Positions 28,333 to 37,894 of a stretch of DNA of 64,000 nucleotides are shown one piece after another; the stretch's first letter is position 1, and every line of letters starts with the position of its first letter. The DNA is taken from positions 267,549 through 331,548 of the forward strand of contig NZ_JAUYZI010000001.1 of the NCBI RefSeq assembly GCF_030700245.1, given 5' to 3'. The notes below the pieces were generated by a model. It worked only from the letters and a program-made list of their open reading frames with translations. It searched no databases and was not told where the DNA came from. This stretch comes from Methylobacterium amylolyticum. GTDB lineage: Bacteria > Pseudomonadota > Alphaproteobacteria > Rhizobiales > Beijerinckiaceae. The translations under genes and the position numbers were made by a program.

Positions 28333-29799
28333 TCATGCCGGCGCTCCGGCGGTGAGGTCGGCGCGTGCCCTCGCCACGTGGGCTTGGGCGACGGAGGGGG
28401 ATTCGGCGGCGCGGGCGGCCCGCTCTGCCGCGTCGCGCAGGCGCTTGGCGGCGGAGATGCGCGCGAGCACCGGCTGCGCCTCGACGAGGCGTTCGAACTC
28501 GGCCCGCGCGCGCTCGTCCCAGGGCAGTTCGCGATGGGTCCGGGCCGGCGTCGCCTCGACGCGGTCCATGTCGCGGGCGAGCGGCAGGATGTGGAAGAGC
28601 GTGTCGAACAGGGCGTTGCAGACCTCCTGCACGAGGTAGGTCGCGCCCGAGAAGCCCATGAACGGCGTGCCGGTGTGCCGCCGGATGATCGCCCCGGGGA
28701 ACGAGGCCGGCACGTAGGCCGCCCGACCGCCCGCCTCGGCGAGGTACATCCGCTCGTTGAACGAGCCAAACAGCACCAGCGGCGGCGTCTCGTGGATCGC
28801 CGCGCGGACCGCCACGTTGTCCGGCTTGCACCCGGCCGAGCGCCCGAAGGCGAAGTGGCAGGGCAGGCCCATCTCCTCCTCGAGGAAGTGGCGCACGCCC
28901 CGCGCGTAGGTCTCGGTGGCGACGATCCCGAAGCTCGCCGTGCCGAAGAAGTCCTGCGTGACCGAGCGCCAGAGATCCCAGACCGGCTTGATCGTGGTGT
29001 GGCGCTCGCGCTCGATGAACGGCTCGGGGTCGAGCCCGAGGACGGCGCCGAGCGCCCGCAGGAACTTCACGGTGGAGAGCACGCCGATCGGGGCCTGGAG
29101 GTAGGGGCGCTCCAGGCTCTCGCAGAGGCCGCGGCCGAATTCCCGGTAGAGACAGACGTTGGCGTCGGCGTTGACGAGTTTGGGCACGTCGGCGAGGTGC
29201 GAGCCGAGCGGGAAGGTCAGGTTCACCTCGGCGCCGATCCCCTCGACGAGACGGCGGATCTCGGCGAGATCGCTCGCCATGTTGAAGGTGCCGTAGGCCG
29301 GACCGACGATGTTGACCCGCGGCCGTTCGCCGGATTTCCGCTCCGGCCGGGCCGGGATGCCCTTCTTGGCGAATCGCTTGGCCCCGTATTCCTGCCAGAG
29401 CCAGGTCATCGCCCGGTCGGCCGCCTGCCACTGGTCCTCGTCGATGGTGCGCGGCAGGAAGCGCTGGAGTCCGGTGCCCTCCGGCGTCACCCCGCCGCCG
29501 ATCATCTCGGCGATCGAGCCGGTCACCACCACGCTCGGCTGGCCGGGATCGAGGGTCGCGTGGGCGCGCTTCATCGCGCCCTCGGTCCCGTGGCGGCCGA
29601 GTTCCTCCTCGGCGAGCCCGGTGACGACGATCGGCAACTCGTGCGGCGGCAGCGCGTCGGTGTAGTGCAGGACCGAGGTGACCGGCAGGTTCTCGCAGCC
29701 CACGGGCCCGTCGATGACGACCTGCAGCCCCTTGATCGCGGTGAAGACGTAGACCGCGCCCCAGTAGCCGCCGGCCCTGTCGTGATCGAGGATCAGCAT
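28333..29799 (-). CDS. bchZ: Chlorophyllide a reductase subunit Z
   Basis: 488 residues. [40 protein letters not shown], then [20 protein letters not shown] and [14 protein letters not shown] are characteristic of BchZ, a nitrogenase-like (NifK-type) subunit. With BchY it holds the catalytic 4Fe-4S cluster and substrate pocket and, with BchX, reduces chlorophyllide a to 3-vinyl bacteriochlorophyllide a. Its ATG overlaps the bchY stop by one base (TGATG), so the two are translationally coupled. The last 60 residues are a helical Ala/Arg-rich tail. Confidence 0.96.
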   Translation of the reverse strand: MLILDHDRAGGYWGAVYVFTAIKGLQVVIDGPVGCENLPVTSVLHYTDALPPHELPIVVTGLAEEELGRHGTEGAMKRAHATLDPGQPSVVVTGSIAEMIGGGVTPEGTGLQRFLPRTIDEDQWQAADRAMTWLWQEYGAKRFAKKGIPARPERKSGERPRVNIVGPAYGTFNMASDLAEIRRLVEGIGAEVNLTFPLGSHLADVPKLVNADANVCLYREFGRGLCESLERPYLQAPIGVLSTVKFLRALGAVLGLDPEPFIERERHTTIKPVWDLWRSVTQDFFGTASFGIVATETYARGVRHFLEEEMGLPCHFAFGRSAGCKPDNVAVRAAIHETPPLVLFGSFNERMYLAEAGGRAAYVPASFPGAIIRRHTGTPFMGFSGATYLVQEVCNALFDTLFHILPLARDMDRVEATPARTHRELPWDERARAEFERLVEAQPVLARISAAKRLRDAAERAARAAESPSVAQAHVARARADLTAGAPA

Positions 29800-31328
29800 C
29801 AGGCCATCTCCCCGATCGGCTTCTTCGGGACTTCGGCCTTCGGCGCTACCTTCACGCGCGGCACCTCCTGCCAGACGCCTGCGGCGTGCCCGACCCCGAC
29901 CCCCTCGAAGAAGTCGCGCATGGCGTCGAAACGCGGCTTGTTGCGCAGGGCCGCGTTGACGACGGTGGCGAGCGAGCCGGCCCCCGCCGCGCCCATCAAG
30001 GGCCGCGCCGAGATCAGGTTGGTGAAGTACAGCGCCGGCGTGCCGGCCTCTTTCGCCCGCTGCACCACCGGCGTGGTGCCGATGGCCAGATCCGGCTTGA
30101 GCTGGTCGAGGGCGAACAGGTCGTCCTCCAGCGAGGCCCGGTAGCGCACCTGCGTGCCGCGGGCCTCCAGCCAGTCGCGATCGACCTCCGACCACGGCGT
30201 GCGCGGGCAGGCGGTGCCGACATAGGGGACCTCGGCGCCGCTCTCGACGAGGAGGCGCGCCACCAGCAGCTCCGAGCCCTCGTAGCCGGACAGGGTGATC
30301 CGGCCGCGGATCGGCTGCGCCGCGAGCGCCCCGCGGATCCCGGGCAGAATTTTTTGTTTCGCCGCCTCAATCGTCGCGGCGGAAACCCCGCAGGCCTCGC
30401 CGATCCGCTCCAGCCACGCGGCGGTGCCGTCGACGCCGACCGGCGCGGAGCCCACGACCGGGCGTCCGGCCGCCTCGAACTCGCGGATGCTGGCCGTGTA
30501 GAACGGGTGGATCGCCGCGACCGCCGCGCAGTCCAGCGCGCCGTAGAGTTCGCGCCACTCCCGGGTCGGCACCACGGGACCGGCGGCGAGGCCGAGCGGC
30601 TCCAGGAGCGCGCCGATGACAACCGGGTCCGCGGGAAACATCTCGCCGAGCAGCGCCACGGCGGGGCGCTCGGAGCGGCCACCGCGCGGGGCCTGGACCG
30701 GGCCCTGCTCGGCCTCGGCGTGGGCGACCTTCAGCATCGCGCCGGCCAGCACGTCCTTGGCCTCGGCGTGCGTCGGCACGCCGAAGCCCGGCACGTCGAT
30801 GCCGATCACCCGCACCCCGTCGATCTCCTTCGGCAGGAGGCGCAGCGGCACGCCGGAGGCGGTGGGCACGCACAGGTTGATCACGACGACCGCGTCGTAA
30901 TCTTCGGGTTTGGCCGTGGCGCGGACGGCCTCGCGGATGTCCTCGAACAGCTTCCCCGTCACCAGGGTCTCTGAGTTGAACGGCACGTAGCCGACGCTGC
31001 GCTTGGCCCCGTAGAAGTGCGAGGTGAAGGTCAGCCCGTAGACGCAGCAGGCCGAGCCCGACAGGATCGTCGCCGTGCGTCGCATGCGCAGGCCGACCCG
31101 CAGCGACCCGAAGGCCGGGCACATGCTCTGCGGCTGGTCGTGCGGGCCCTGCGGATAGTCGGCGCGCAACTGTTCCAGCGTCTCGGACATGCCCGCCGCC
31201 TCGGCGGCCGCCCGCATCGCGTCCCGGCCCGCGTGGCAGCCGAGCCCGTCGCCCTGCGTCGCGGCGATGTCGGCGGCCGGGCTCTTCGTCCGGGCGCGCA
31301 GGTCGGCGATGTCGAGGGAGACGCCCAT
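29799..31328 (-). CDS. bchY: Chlorophyllide a reductase subunit Y
   Basis: 509 residues. [40 protein letters not shown] and [12 protein letters not shown] carry the cysteines for the shared iron-sulfur cluster of this NifD-like subunit. It forms the BchYZ component of chlorophyllide a reductase. It starts three bases after the bchX stop. The C-terminal 20 residues are Lys/Pro-rich ([16 protein letters not shown]). Confidence 0.96.
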   Translation of the reverse strand: MGVSLDIADLRARTKSPAADIAATQGDGLGCHAGRDAMRAAAEAAGMSETLEQLRADYPQGPHDQPQSMCPAFGSLRVGLRMRRTATILSGSACCVYGLTFTSHFYGAKRSVGYVPFNSETLVTGKLFEDIREAVRATAKPEDYDAVVVINLCVPTASGVPLRLLPKEIDGVRVIGIDVPGFGVPTHAEAKDVLAGAMLKVAHAEAEQGPVQAPRGGRSERPAVALLGEMFPADPVVIGALLEPLGLAAGPVVPTREWRELYGALDCAAVAAIHPFYTASIREFEAAGRPVVGSAPVGVDGTAAWLERIGEACGVSAATIEAAKQKILPGIRGALAAQPIRGRITLSGYEGSELLVARLLVESGAEVPYVGTACPRTPWSEVDRDWLEARGTQVRYRASLEDDLFALDQLKPDLAIGTTPVVQRAKEAGTPALYFTNLISARPLMGAAGAGSLATVVNAALRNKPRFDAMRDFFEGVGVGHAAGVWQEVPRVKVAPKAEVPKKPIGEMA

Positions 31329-31331
31329 GCC

Positions 31332-32336
31332 TCAGACCTCGTCGTAGACGACTTCGAGGGACGGCTTCTGGACGGCGGCGGCGCCGCACATGTCCTCGTG
31401 CGTGGCCGGCACCAGCACCACGTCGCGGCCCACCGTCTCGCCCGAGAACAGGCCGAGCAGCCCGTCCTGGGTGAGGGGCGTCGGGCGGTGCGGCGCGGCC
31501 GCGGCGACGTTGGCGGCGAGATCCGAGAACAGCGGCCCCCAGCGCCCGTCGGGCCGGCCGATGATCTCGTAATTCGCGCTCTTCTTCCGGATGTCGTCGT
31601 CGGCCGGGATCGAGGCGAGCACCGGGATGCCGGCGGCCTCCGCGAAGGCCTGCGCCTCGCCGGTGCCGTCGTCCTTGTTGATGACGAGGCCGCCGACGCC
31701 GACGTTGCCGCCGAGCTTGCGGAAATACTCCACCGCCGAGCAGACGTTGTTGGCAACGTAGAGCGATTGCAGGTCGTTCGAGCCGACGACGATGACCTTC
31801 TGGCACATGTCCCGGGCGATCGGCAGGCCGAAGCCGCCGCAGACCACGTCGCCGAGGAAGTCGAGCAGGACGAAGTCGAAACCCCACTCGTGGAAGCCGA
31901 GCTTCTCCAGCAGCTCGAAGCCGTGGATGATGCCGCGGCCGCCGCAGCCGCGGCCGACCTCCGGCCCGCCGAGCTCCATCGCGTAGACGCCGTCGCGCTT
32001 GAAGCACACGTCGCCGATCGCGACCTGCTCGCCCGCGAGCTTCTTCTTCGTCGAGGTCTCGATGATCGTCGGGCAGGCGCGGCCGCCGAACAGCAGCGAG
32101 GTGGTGTCGCTCTTCGGGTCGCAGCCGATCAGCAGCACCTTCCGGCCCTGCTGGGCCATCATGTAGCTGAGGTTGGCGAGCGTGAACGATTTGCCGATGC
32201 CGCCCTTGCCGTAGATCGCGATGATCTGCGTTTCTTTCTTCGCCGGCGCGGTGGACACCGCGTCGGGCTCCTGGGCGGCCTCGGCGCGGAGCCGGGCCGC
32301 CTGGGCGAGGGCGGTCTTGTCGAGCTGGACGTTCAC
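31332..32336 (-). CDS. bchX: Chlorophyllide a reductase iron protein subunit X
   Basis: 334 residues from a GTG at 32336 with GGAGGG upstream; the GTGA overlaps the bchC stop. Walker A is GKGGIGKS (43-50). Conserved ligands for the 4Fe-4S cluster bridging the dimer and the switch regions follow: IGCDPKSDTTSLLF, GGPEVGRGCGGRGI, FLGDVVCGGF. This NifH-like ATPase feeds electrons to BchYZ. The N-terminal 35 residues are a hydrophilic lead typical of BchX versus BchL. Confidence 0.97.
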   Translation of the reverse strand: MNVQLDKTALAQAARLRAEAAQEPDAVSTAPAKKETQIIAIYGKGGIGKSFTLANLSYMMAQQGRKVLLIGCDPKSDTTSLLFGGRACPTIIETSTKKKLAGEQVAIGDVCFKRDGVYAMELGGPEVGRGCGGRGIIHGFELLEKLGFHEWGFDFVLLDFLGDVVCGGFGLPIARDMCQKVIVVGSNDLQSLYVANNVCSAVEYFRKLGGNVGVGGLVINKDDGTGEAQAFAEAAGIPVLASIPADDDIRKKSANYEIIGRPDGRWGPLFSDLAANVAAAAPHRPTPLTQDGLLGLFSGETVGRDVVLVPATHEDMCGAAAVQKPSLEVVYDEV

Positions 32337-33271
32337 GCGGCGTCCCTCCAATCGAGGACCATCTTCAGGCAGGCCGGATCGGCGAAGGCGGTGCGGTAGG
32401 CGGCGGGCGCCTCCGCGGCCTTGGCGCGGTGGGTGATCAGGCCGTCGAGGGAGAGCCGGCCGGCCTCGATCAGGGCGACCGTGGCGGCGAGGTCGTCCGG
32501 CCGGAATTCGGCCGAGATCCGGATGCGAGCCTCGCGCAGGAAGGCCGGCGGGAACTGGAAGGCGAGCGGCGCCTCGTAGAAGCCGGCGAGCGTGATCTCG
32601 CCGCCGGGGGCGAGCCGAGCGATCAGACGGTCGAGACCAGCGGAATCGCCGCTCGCGTCGATGATCGCGGCGTAGTCGCGGCGCGGGTCGCCCTCGGGGG
32701 CGAGAACGGGATAGCCCTGCGCCCCCGTCACCCGGGCGGACTGGGTCTCCCACACGGTCGGCTCGGCGCCGCCCGCCACCGCAAGTCGGGCGATGAGGCG
32801 ACCGAGCACGCCGTGGCCGACGACGAGCGGCCGCGCGCCCGGCTCGACGCGGCCGAGCGCCCGGTAGGCGGTGGCGGCGAGCGCGATCAGGCAGGCCTGC
32901 GCGTCGAGGGCAGCATCCACCGGCACGAGTCGTGCGGCGGGCGAGACGAGGTGCGAGGCGGCGCCGCCGAACAGGCCGCGCACCGGCCCGAAGCAGCGCG
33001 CACCCGGCACGAACACCCGCTGGCCGACGCGGATCGCCGCGGCCGGCCCCGCCTCGACGACGGTGCCGACGGACTCGTAGCCGGGGACGAGCGGGTATCC
33101 CATGCCGGGGAACGGCGGCATCCGGCCCGACCACAGCAGCCGCTCCGTACCCGTGCTGATGCCGCTCCAAGCCACCTCGACCACGGCGTCGGCCTCGGCC
33201 GGCTCCGTCAGCGACAGCCGCCGCAGGGCGAGTTGCTCGGGTCGTTCGAGGGTGACGGCGAGAGCGTCCAT
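32333..33271 (-). CDS. bchC: 3-hydroxyethyl bacteriochlorophyllide a dehydrogenase
   Basis: 312 residues of the medium-chain dehydrogenase fold: WSGISTGTERLLWSGRMPPF, YPLVPGYESVG, then VVGHGVLGRLIARL in the Rossmann domain. These are the hallmarks of BchC, which oxidises the 3-hydroxyethyl group to acetyl in bacteriochlorophyll a synthesis. The catalytic-zinc ligands of ordinary alcohol dehydrogenases are not conserved, as usual for BchC. It is the first bch gene of the crtEF-bchCXYZ-puf string and has a PpsR-type palindrome 54 bp upstream. Confidence 0.95.
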   Translation of the reverse strand: MDALAVTLERPEQLALRRLSLTEPAEADAVVEVAWSGISTGTERLLWSGRMPPFPGMGYPLVPGYESVGTVVEAGPAAAIRVGQRVFVPGARCFGPVRGLFGGAASHLVSPAARLVPVDAALDAQACLIALAATAYRALGRVEPGARPLVVGHGVLGRLIARLAVAGGAEPTVWETQSARVTGAQGYPVLAPEGDPRRDYAAIIDASGDSAGLDRLIARLAPGGEITLAGFYEAPLAFQFPPAFLREARIRISAEFRPDDLAATVALIEAGRLSLDGLITHRAKAAEAPAAYRTAFADPACLKMVLDWRDAA

Positions 33272-33324
33272 GGCTTGGTTTCCGCCCCGACTCAGGACCG
33301 TTCCGATGCCCGGTGGTCGTTGAG

Positions 33325-33342
33325 TGTCATTCTAGATAGACA
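33325..33342. promoter_or_regulatory. PpsR/CrtJ-type operator upstream of bchC
   Basis: TGTCATTCTAGATAGACA fits TGT-N12-ACA, the operator of the redox/light repressor PpsR (CrtJ), and sits in the 107-bp crtF-bchC gap. The outer bases GTGTC...GACAC are also symmetrical. It should repress bchC under high oxygen. The regulator gene is not in this window. Confidence 0.7.
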
Positions 33343-33378
33343 CTATCCTGCGTCAACACCGCATGTCGGCGATCCGGT

Positions 33379-34521
33379 CTATTTGTAGGCGATCAGCAGG
33401 CGTGTCAGCAGAGGGCGGCGGGTCCGCCGCTCGTCAGAAGTTGCAAAGCCGGCCTGCTCCAGCATCGCGTGCAGCTCGGCCGACCGACGCGGCCGACCAG
33501 AGCCCATCGCCAGCAGGTAGAAACCGAAATACGCATCCCCGACCGGCTCGGCGCCCGGCGTGCCGGCCATCGGCTCGGCGAGGATCAGCCGCCCGCCCGC
33601 CGGCAGGGCGGCGTGGGCGGCGCGCAGCAGCGCCAGGGCGGGCTCGTCGTCGTGATCGTGGACGACCCGGACCAGGGAGATCGCGTCGGCGCCGTCGGGC
33701 AGCCCGTCGTGGAAGCTGCCGCCACGGCAGGCGATCCTCGCCGGATCGAGCCCGGCCCGCACGAGGCGGTCGGCCGCCCGCCCGGCCACCGCGGGCAGAT
33801 CGAACAGGGTCAGGGCGAGGCCCGGGTGCCGGGCCGCCACGGCCTGAAGGAAGGCGCCTTCGCCGCCGCCGACATCCATGAGATGCCGGACGGACCGGAG
33901 ATCGCAGGCGTCGAGGATGTCGTCGGCGAGCATCGCCTGCGAGGCGCCCATCAGGCCGCTGTAGGGCGCGGCCGCCTCGCCGCCGACCGGCGTTCCCGCG
34001 GCGTAGGGCCAGTAGCCGGCGAGCCGGGTCGGACCGGCCTCGCCGCGCAGCAGCGCCACCGGGTCTGCGAGGTCGGCGTAGAGCAGGGCATGGTGGTCGA
34101 TCATCGCCTGGACGCCGGGATTGCCGTGCAGCGCCGCGCCGAGATCGGCGAGGGCGAAGCGTCCGTCCGGCAGGGCGCGCACCAGCTCCAGCGAGGCCGC
34201 GGCGAGGCAGAGGCGCTGCGCGTTCTCGGGCGGCAGACCGAGCCTGCGCGCCAGCGCGTCGAGCCCGGCCGGCCCCTCGGCGAGGATCGCGAACAGGTCG
34301 AGCCGCACGCAGGCCGCGAGCACCTGCGCGTAGACGAAGCCGGCGCAGAGATCGAACAGGGCACGGGTGTTGCGCCGGGCGATGCGCCGGGTCGGCGGGA
34401 AGCCGGCGGCCCAGCGCTGGAAGCGCGGGCTCGCCACCACGCGGTTGCGCCATGCCAGCCAGCGCTCGACGAGGGACGCCGGCGGCGATCCGGGCGCGGA
34501 CAGGGCGGAGCCGGTGCTCAG
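33379..34521 (-). CDS. crtF: Hydroxyneurosporene O-methyltransferase
   Basis: 380 residues if translation starts at a CTG (34521) whose CTGA overlaps the crtE stop. No ATG, GTG or TTG lies upstream of the conserved WLAWRNRVVASPRFQRWAA segment; the first is a GTG at 34440, which would cut into that segment. The family pattern is clear: ARRNTRALFDLCAGFVYAQV, the SAM site LMDVGGGEGAFLQAV, then RVVHDHDD. CrtF methylates the 1-hydroxyl of carotenoids towards spirilloxanthin. It is part of the crtEF-bch-puf string. Confidence 0.88.
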   Translation of the reverse strand: MSTGSALSAPGSPPASLVERWLAWRNRVVASPRFQRWAAGFPPTRRIARRNTRALFDLCAGFVYAQVLAACVRLDLFAILAEGPAGLDALARRLGLPPENAQRLCLAAASLELVRALPDGRFALADLGAALHGNPGVQAMIDHHALLYADLADPVALLRGEAGPTRLAGYWPYAAGTPVGGEAAAPYSGLMGASQAMLADDILDACDLRSVRHLMDVGGGEGAFLQAVAARHPGLALTLFDLPAVAGRAADRLVRAGLDPARIACRGGSFHDGLPDGADAISLVRVVHDHDDEPALALLRAAHAALPAGGRLILAEPMAGTPGAEPVGDAYFGFYLLAMGSGRPRRSAELHAMLEQAGFATSDERRTRRPLLTRLLIAYK

Positions 34522-35387
34522 GCCGAGACCGCCCGCAGGCTCGCCGGCAGGAACAGCCGCGCCTGCGCCTCGATCTCCGCCCGCAGGGCCGCTGCGCCGG
34601 GACAGGGCGGGATGGCCGCCACCGCCTCGCGGGTCAGCCGGTGCAGCCGGTCGAGGGCGCCGCCGGTTCCGAGCAGCGCCGCCGCGTTCGGCCGCCCCAG
34701 GGTGGCGTCGCGGCCCGCGGGCTTGCCGATCTCCTCCTGGCGGCAGGCCACGTCGCGCAGGTCGTCCGCTACCTGATAGGCCTCGCCGAGGCAGGCGCCG
34801 AGCTGGCGCCACGGCTCCGGCTCGGCGCCGGCGGAAGCGGCCCCGGCCACGGTGGCGGCGGCGAACAGCGCGCCGGTCTTGGCCTGCTGGTAGGCGGCGA
34901 GGTCGACATAAGGCTCGGATTCCCAGGCCTGCCCGGCGGTGATGCCGGCGGGCGACCCGGCGGCGCGGCCGACCAGGGCCACGAGGCGGGCGAGGCGGGA
35001 GGGCCGGCGCCGGGCACCGCGGGCCAGCGTCTCGAAGGCGAGCACGATCAGCGCGTCGCCGGTGAGCACCGCGATCGGCTCGCCGAAGGCGGCGTGGACG
35101 GCCGGCTTGCCGCGGCGCATCGGCGAGTCGTCGAAGCAGGGCAGATCGTCGTGGACCAGGGAAGCGCAGTGCAGAAGCTCGATCGCCGCCGCGGCGGCAT
35201 CGGACCCGGCGGGGTCGTCGTCGCCGCAGGCGCGCGCCACCGACAGGCACAGGCGCGGGCGGATGCGGTGGCCGCCGGGGAAGACCGCGTAGCGGATCGC
35301 CTCCGCGAGGCCGGGGGGCGCGCCGGGTGCCTCGGCGTGGGCGACGGCGCGATCCAGGACCGCCTCGATCCGCAAACCGGACTCCAT
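34518..35387 (-). CDS. crtE: Geranylgeranyl diphosphate synthase
   Basis: 289 residues from the ATG at 35387, behind GGAGGGG. The first aspartate-rich motif is HDDLPCFDD (79-87) and the second is YQVADDLRDV. Other family marks are FPGGHRIRP and MRRGKPAVHAAFG. It makes C20 geranylgeranyl diphosphate for carotenoids and the bacteriochlorophyll side chain. It heads the minus-strand crtEF-bchCXYZ-puf string and is divergent from crtD across a PpsR-type palindrome 40 bp from its start. Confidence 0.94.
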   Translation of the reverse strand: MESGLRIEAVLDRAVAHAEAPGAPPGLAEAIRYAVFPGGHRIRPRLCLSVARACGDDDPAGSDAAAAAIELLHCASLVHDDLPCFDDSPMRRGKPAVHAAFGEPIAVLTGDALIVLAFETLARGARRRPSRLARLVALVGRAAGSPAGITAGQAWESEPYVDLAAYQQAKTGALFAAATVAGAASAGAEPEPWRQLGACLGEAYQVADDLRDVACRQEEIGKPAGRDATLGRPNAAALLGTGGALDRLHRLTREAVAAIPPCPGAAALRAEIEAQARLFLPASLRAVSA

Positions 35388-35426
35388 CGCGCCCCTCCCG
35401 TGTCTCATGGGTTAGTCAGCGTCAGG

Positions 35427-35444
35427 TGTCATTTCTTATTGACA
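35427..35444. promoter_or_regulatory. PpsR/CrtJ-type operator between crtE and crtD
   Basis: TGTCATTTCTTATTGACA is a near-ideal TGT-N12-ACA palindrome; with flanks it reads GTGTCA-N8-TGACAC. It lies in the 104-bp divergence between crtE and crtD, in a locally AT-richer patch, and could control both directions at once. Confidence 0.8.
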
Positions 35445-35491
35445 CTTCGGCGGACCGAGATCAATCCCGGAGCAGGCGGAACGGAGTGGTC

Positions 35492-37018
35492 GTGGCGCGG
35501 ATCGCGGTGATCGGTGCGGGGATCGCGGGACTCGCCGCCGCCCTGCGGCTCGCCCAGGACGGCCACGCGGTGACCGTGCTGGAGCGCGCCTCCGTCCCGG
35601 GCGGCAAGATGCGCAGCGTCGCCGTCGACGGCCGGGCGGTGGAGGCGGGGCCGACCGTCTTCACGATGCGCTGGGTGCTGGAGGAGCTGTTCGCCGAGTG
35701 CGGTGCCCGGCTCGACGAGCGCGCGGCGCTGACGCCGGCACACTTCCTCGCCCGCCACGCCTGGAGCGGGACCGAGCGCCTCGACCTGTTCGCCGACATC
35801 GACGCCTCGGCCGAGGCGATCCAGGCCTTCGCCGGCGCGCGGGAGGCGGAGGGCTACCGCCGGTTCTGCGCCCGTTCGGCCGAAGTCTACCGGACGCTGG
35901 AAGGACCGTTCATCCGCGCCGACCGGACCGGGCCGGCGGGGCTGGCGCAGCGGGTCGGCCTGTCCGGGCTCGGCGACCTGTGGCGGATCCAGCCCTTCGC
36001 CACCCTGTGGTCGGCGCTCGGCGACTTCTTCCGGGATCCGCGGCTGCACCAGCTCTTCGGGCGCTACGCTACCTATTGCGGCGCCTCGCCGTTCACCGCG
36101 CCCGCGACGCTGATGCTCGTCGCCCATGTCGAGCAGGCGGGGGTGTGGACGGTGAAGGGCGGCCTCAGCGCGCTCGCCCGGGCAGTGGCCGATCTCGCCG
36201 CCGAGCGCGGCGCCATATTCCGCTACGATGCCCACGCCGAGCGGATCCTGGTCTCCAGCGGACGCGTGTCGGGCGTGGCGCTGGCCGGCGGCGAGCGGGT
36301 GCCGGCCGATGCCGTGGTCTGCAACGCCGACGTCGCCGCCTTGGGCGCCGGGCTCCTCGGACCCGACGCGGCCCCGGCCGGCGACCGCATCGCGCCGGGT
36401 GAGCGTTCGCTGTCGGCCATCACCTTCTGCACGGCGGCACGCCCGAGGAATTTTCCGCTGGCGCACCACACGGTTTTCTTCTCGCGCGACTACCGGGCCG
36501 AGTTCGACGCGCTGCGGCGCGGCCGCCTGCCCGAAGATCCCACGGTCTACGTCTGCGCGCAGGATCGCGCCGCCGAAGGCGGGACTCCGGACGGCCCCGA
36601 ACGCCTGCTCCTCCTCGTCAACGCCCCCGCCGACGGCGGCGCGCAAACCTCGTCCCCAACGGAGATCGCCCGATGCGAGAGGACCATGCGGACGCGGCTC
36701 GCGGCCTGCGGCTTGTCCCTGGAGGGGGCCTCGCCGACGGTGACGACCACACCGGCGGACTTCGCAGGGCTGTTCCCGGGCTCGGCGGGAGCGCTCTACG
36801 GCCGGGCGGCGCAGGGCTGGCAGGCGACCTTCAAGCGTCCGGGGGCGCGGACCCGGCTGCCGGGGCTCTACCTCGCGGGGGGCTCGGTCCATCCGGGGCC
36901 GGGCGTGCCGATGGCGGCCCAGTCGGGACGGCTGGCGGCGGCGGCGATCCGCGCCGACCTCGGTTCGACGGGCCGGTCGGGCGCGGCGGCTACGCGTGGT
37001 GGTACGTCGACGCGGTGA
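35492..37018 (+). CDS. crtD: Methoxyneurosporene (hydroxyneurosporene) 3,4-desaturase
   Basis: 508 residues from the GTG at 35492, seven bases after GGAG (a GTG at 35486 is the alternative). The FAD-binding start ARIAVIGAGIAGLAAALRL, then EAGPTVFTMRWVLEELF, FGRYATYCGASPF and the C-terminal LYLAGGSVHPGPGVPMAAQS identify a phytoene-desaturase-type CrtD. It introduces the 3,4 double bonds of the spirilloxanthin pathway. Its stop overlaps the crtC start (GTGA). The last 20 residues (STGRSGAAATRGGTSTR) are unusual and are read from DNA that also encodes crtC-like sequence in another frame. Confidence 0.93.
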   Translation: MARIAVIGAGIAGLAAALRLAQDGHAVTVLERASVPGGKMRSVAVDGRAVEAGPTVFTMRWVLEELFAECGARLDERAALTPAHFLARHAWSGTERLDLFADIDASAEAIQAFAGAREAEGYRRFCARSAEVYRTLEGPFIRADRTGPAGLAQRVGLSGLGDLWRIQPFATLWSALGDFFRDPRLHQLFGRYATYCGASPFTAPATLMLVAHVEQAGVWTVKGGLSALARAVADLAAERGAIFRYDAHAERILVSSGRVSGVALAGGERVPADAVVCNADVAALGAGLLGPDAAPAGDRIAPGERSLSAITFCTAARPRNFPLAHHTVFFSRDYRAEFDALRRGRLPEDPTVYVCAQDRAAEGGTPDGPERLLLLVNAPADGGAQTSSPTEIARCERTMRTRLAACGLSLEGASPTVTTTPADFAGLFPGSAGALYGRAAQGWQATFKRPGARTRLPGLYLAGGSVHPGPGVPMAAQSGRLAAAAIRADLGSTGRSGAAATRGGTSTR

Positions 37019-37878
37019 GCGACGACGGGGCCCACGGCCTGACGATCATCGCCTTCATCGGCAGCGTGTTCTCGCCCTACTACGCCTGGGACCGGGACCA
37101 GGACCCGTTCGCGCACTGCGCGATGAACGTGGTGCTTTACGGGCGTCCCGGCCGCTTCGCGATGACCGAGCGGCGCGCGGCCGACTTGGCGCGGGGACAC
37201 GACCACATCGCGATCGGGCCGAGCGCGATGACCTGGGACGGGACCGAGCTGACCGTGCGGATCGACGAGCGCGGGGCTCCGCTCCCCCGCCCGGTCCGCG
37301 GCACGGTGCGATTGCGCCCGTCGGGGATCACCGCCGGGCCGTTCCACCTCGACGAGGCCGGGCGGCACCGCTGGTGGCCGATGGCGCCGGCCTCCCGCGT
37401 GGAGGTGGCCCTCGACGAGCCGGCCCTGCGCTGGAGCGGGAGCGGCTACTTCGACACCAACGACGGCGACGAGCCGCTGGAGGCCGCCTTCTCCCGCTGG
37501 ACGTGGTGCCGGGCGGATCTCCCCGACGGCGCCGCGATCCTCTACGACGTGCGTCACCGCGACGGCGGCGGCCGCAACCTGTCCCTGCGCTTCGGCTTCG
37601 ACGGGGCCCGCGGCGACCTGCGCCCGCCCGTCGCCGCGCCGCTGCCATCGACCGGCCTGTGGCGGATGCCGCGCGAGACCCGCAGCGACGACGGCCGCGC
37701 GCGAGTTCTGAAGACCTACGAGGACACGCCGTTCTACAGCCGCTCGCTGCTCGCCGCGACGCTCGCCGGCGAGCCGGTCCGGGCGGTGCACGAGAGCCTG
37801 TCGCTCGACCGGTTCCGCAACCCGCTGGTGCGGCTGATGCTGCCGTTCCGGATGCCGCGCCCGCTGGCAGGCGCCTGA
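37015..37878 (+). CDS. crtC: Carotenoid 1,2-hydratase (hydroxyneurosporene synthase)
   Basis: 287 residues from a GTG overlapping the crtD stop, close to the 281 residues I recall for Rhodobacter CrtC. HGLTIIAFIGSVFSPYYAWD, then ERLRWSGSGYFDTNDGDEPL-like residues (GSGYFDTNDGDEPLE) and RMPRETRSDDG are diagnostic. It adds water to the 1,2 double bond of neurosporene or lycopene. The same frame upstream encodes RFDGPVGRGGYAWWYVDA, which longer CrtC proteins share, but no start codon precedes it. It ends 16 bp from the convergent PAP2 gene. Confidence 0.9.
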   Translation: MSDDGAHGLTIIAFIGSVFSPYYAWDRDQDPFAHCAMNVVLYGRPGRFAMTERRAADLARGHDHIAIGPSAMTWDGTELTVRIDERGAPLPRPVRGTVRLRPSGITAGPFHLDEAGRHRWWPMAPASRVEVALDEPALRWSGSGYFDTNDGDEPLEAAFSRWTWCRADLPDGAAILYDVRHRDGGGRNLSLRFGFDGARGDLRPPVAAPLPSTGLWRMPRETRSDDGRARVLKTYEDTPFYSRSLLAATLAGEPVRAVHESLSLDRFRNPLVRLMLPFRMPRPLAGA

Positions 37879-37894
37879 AGACCCGGGCGCTGCC

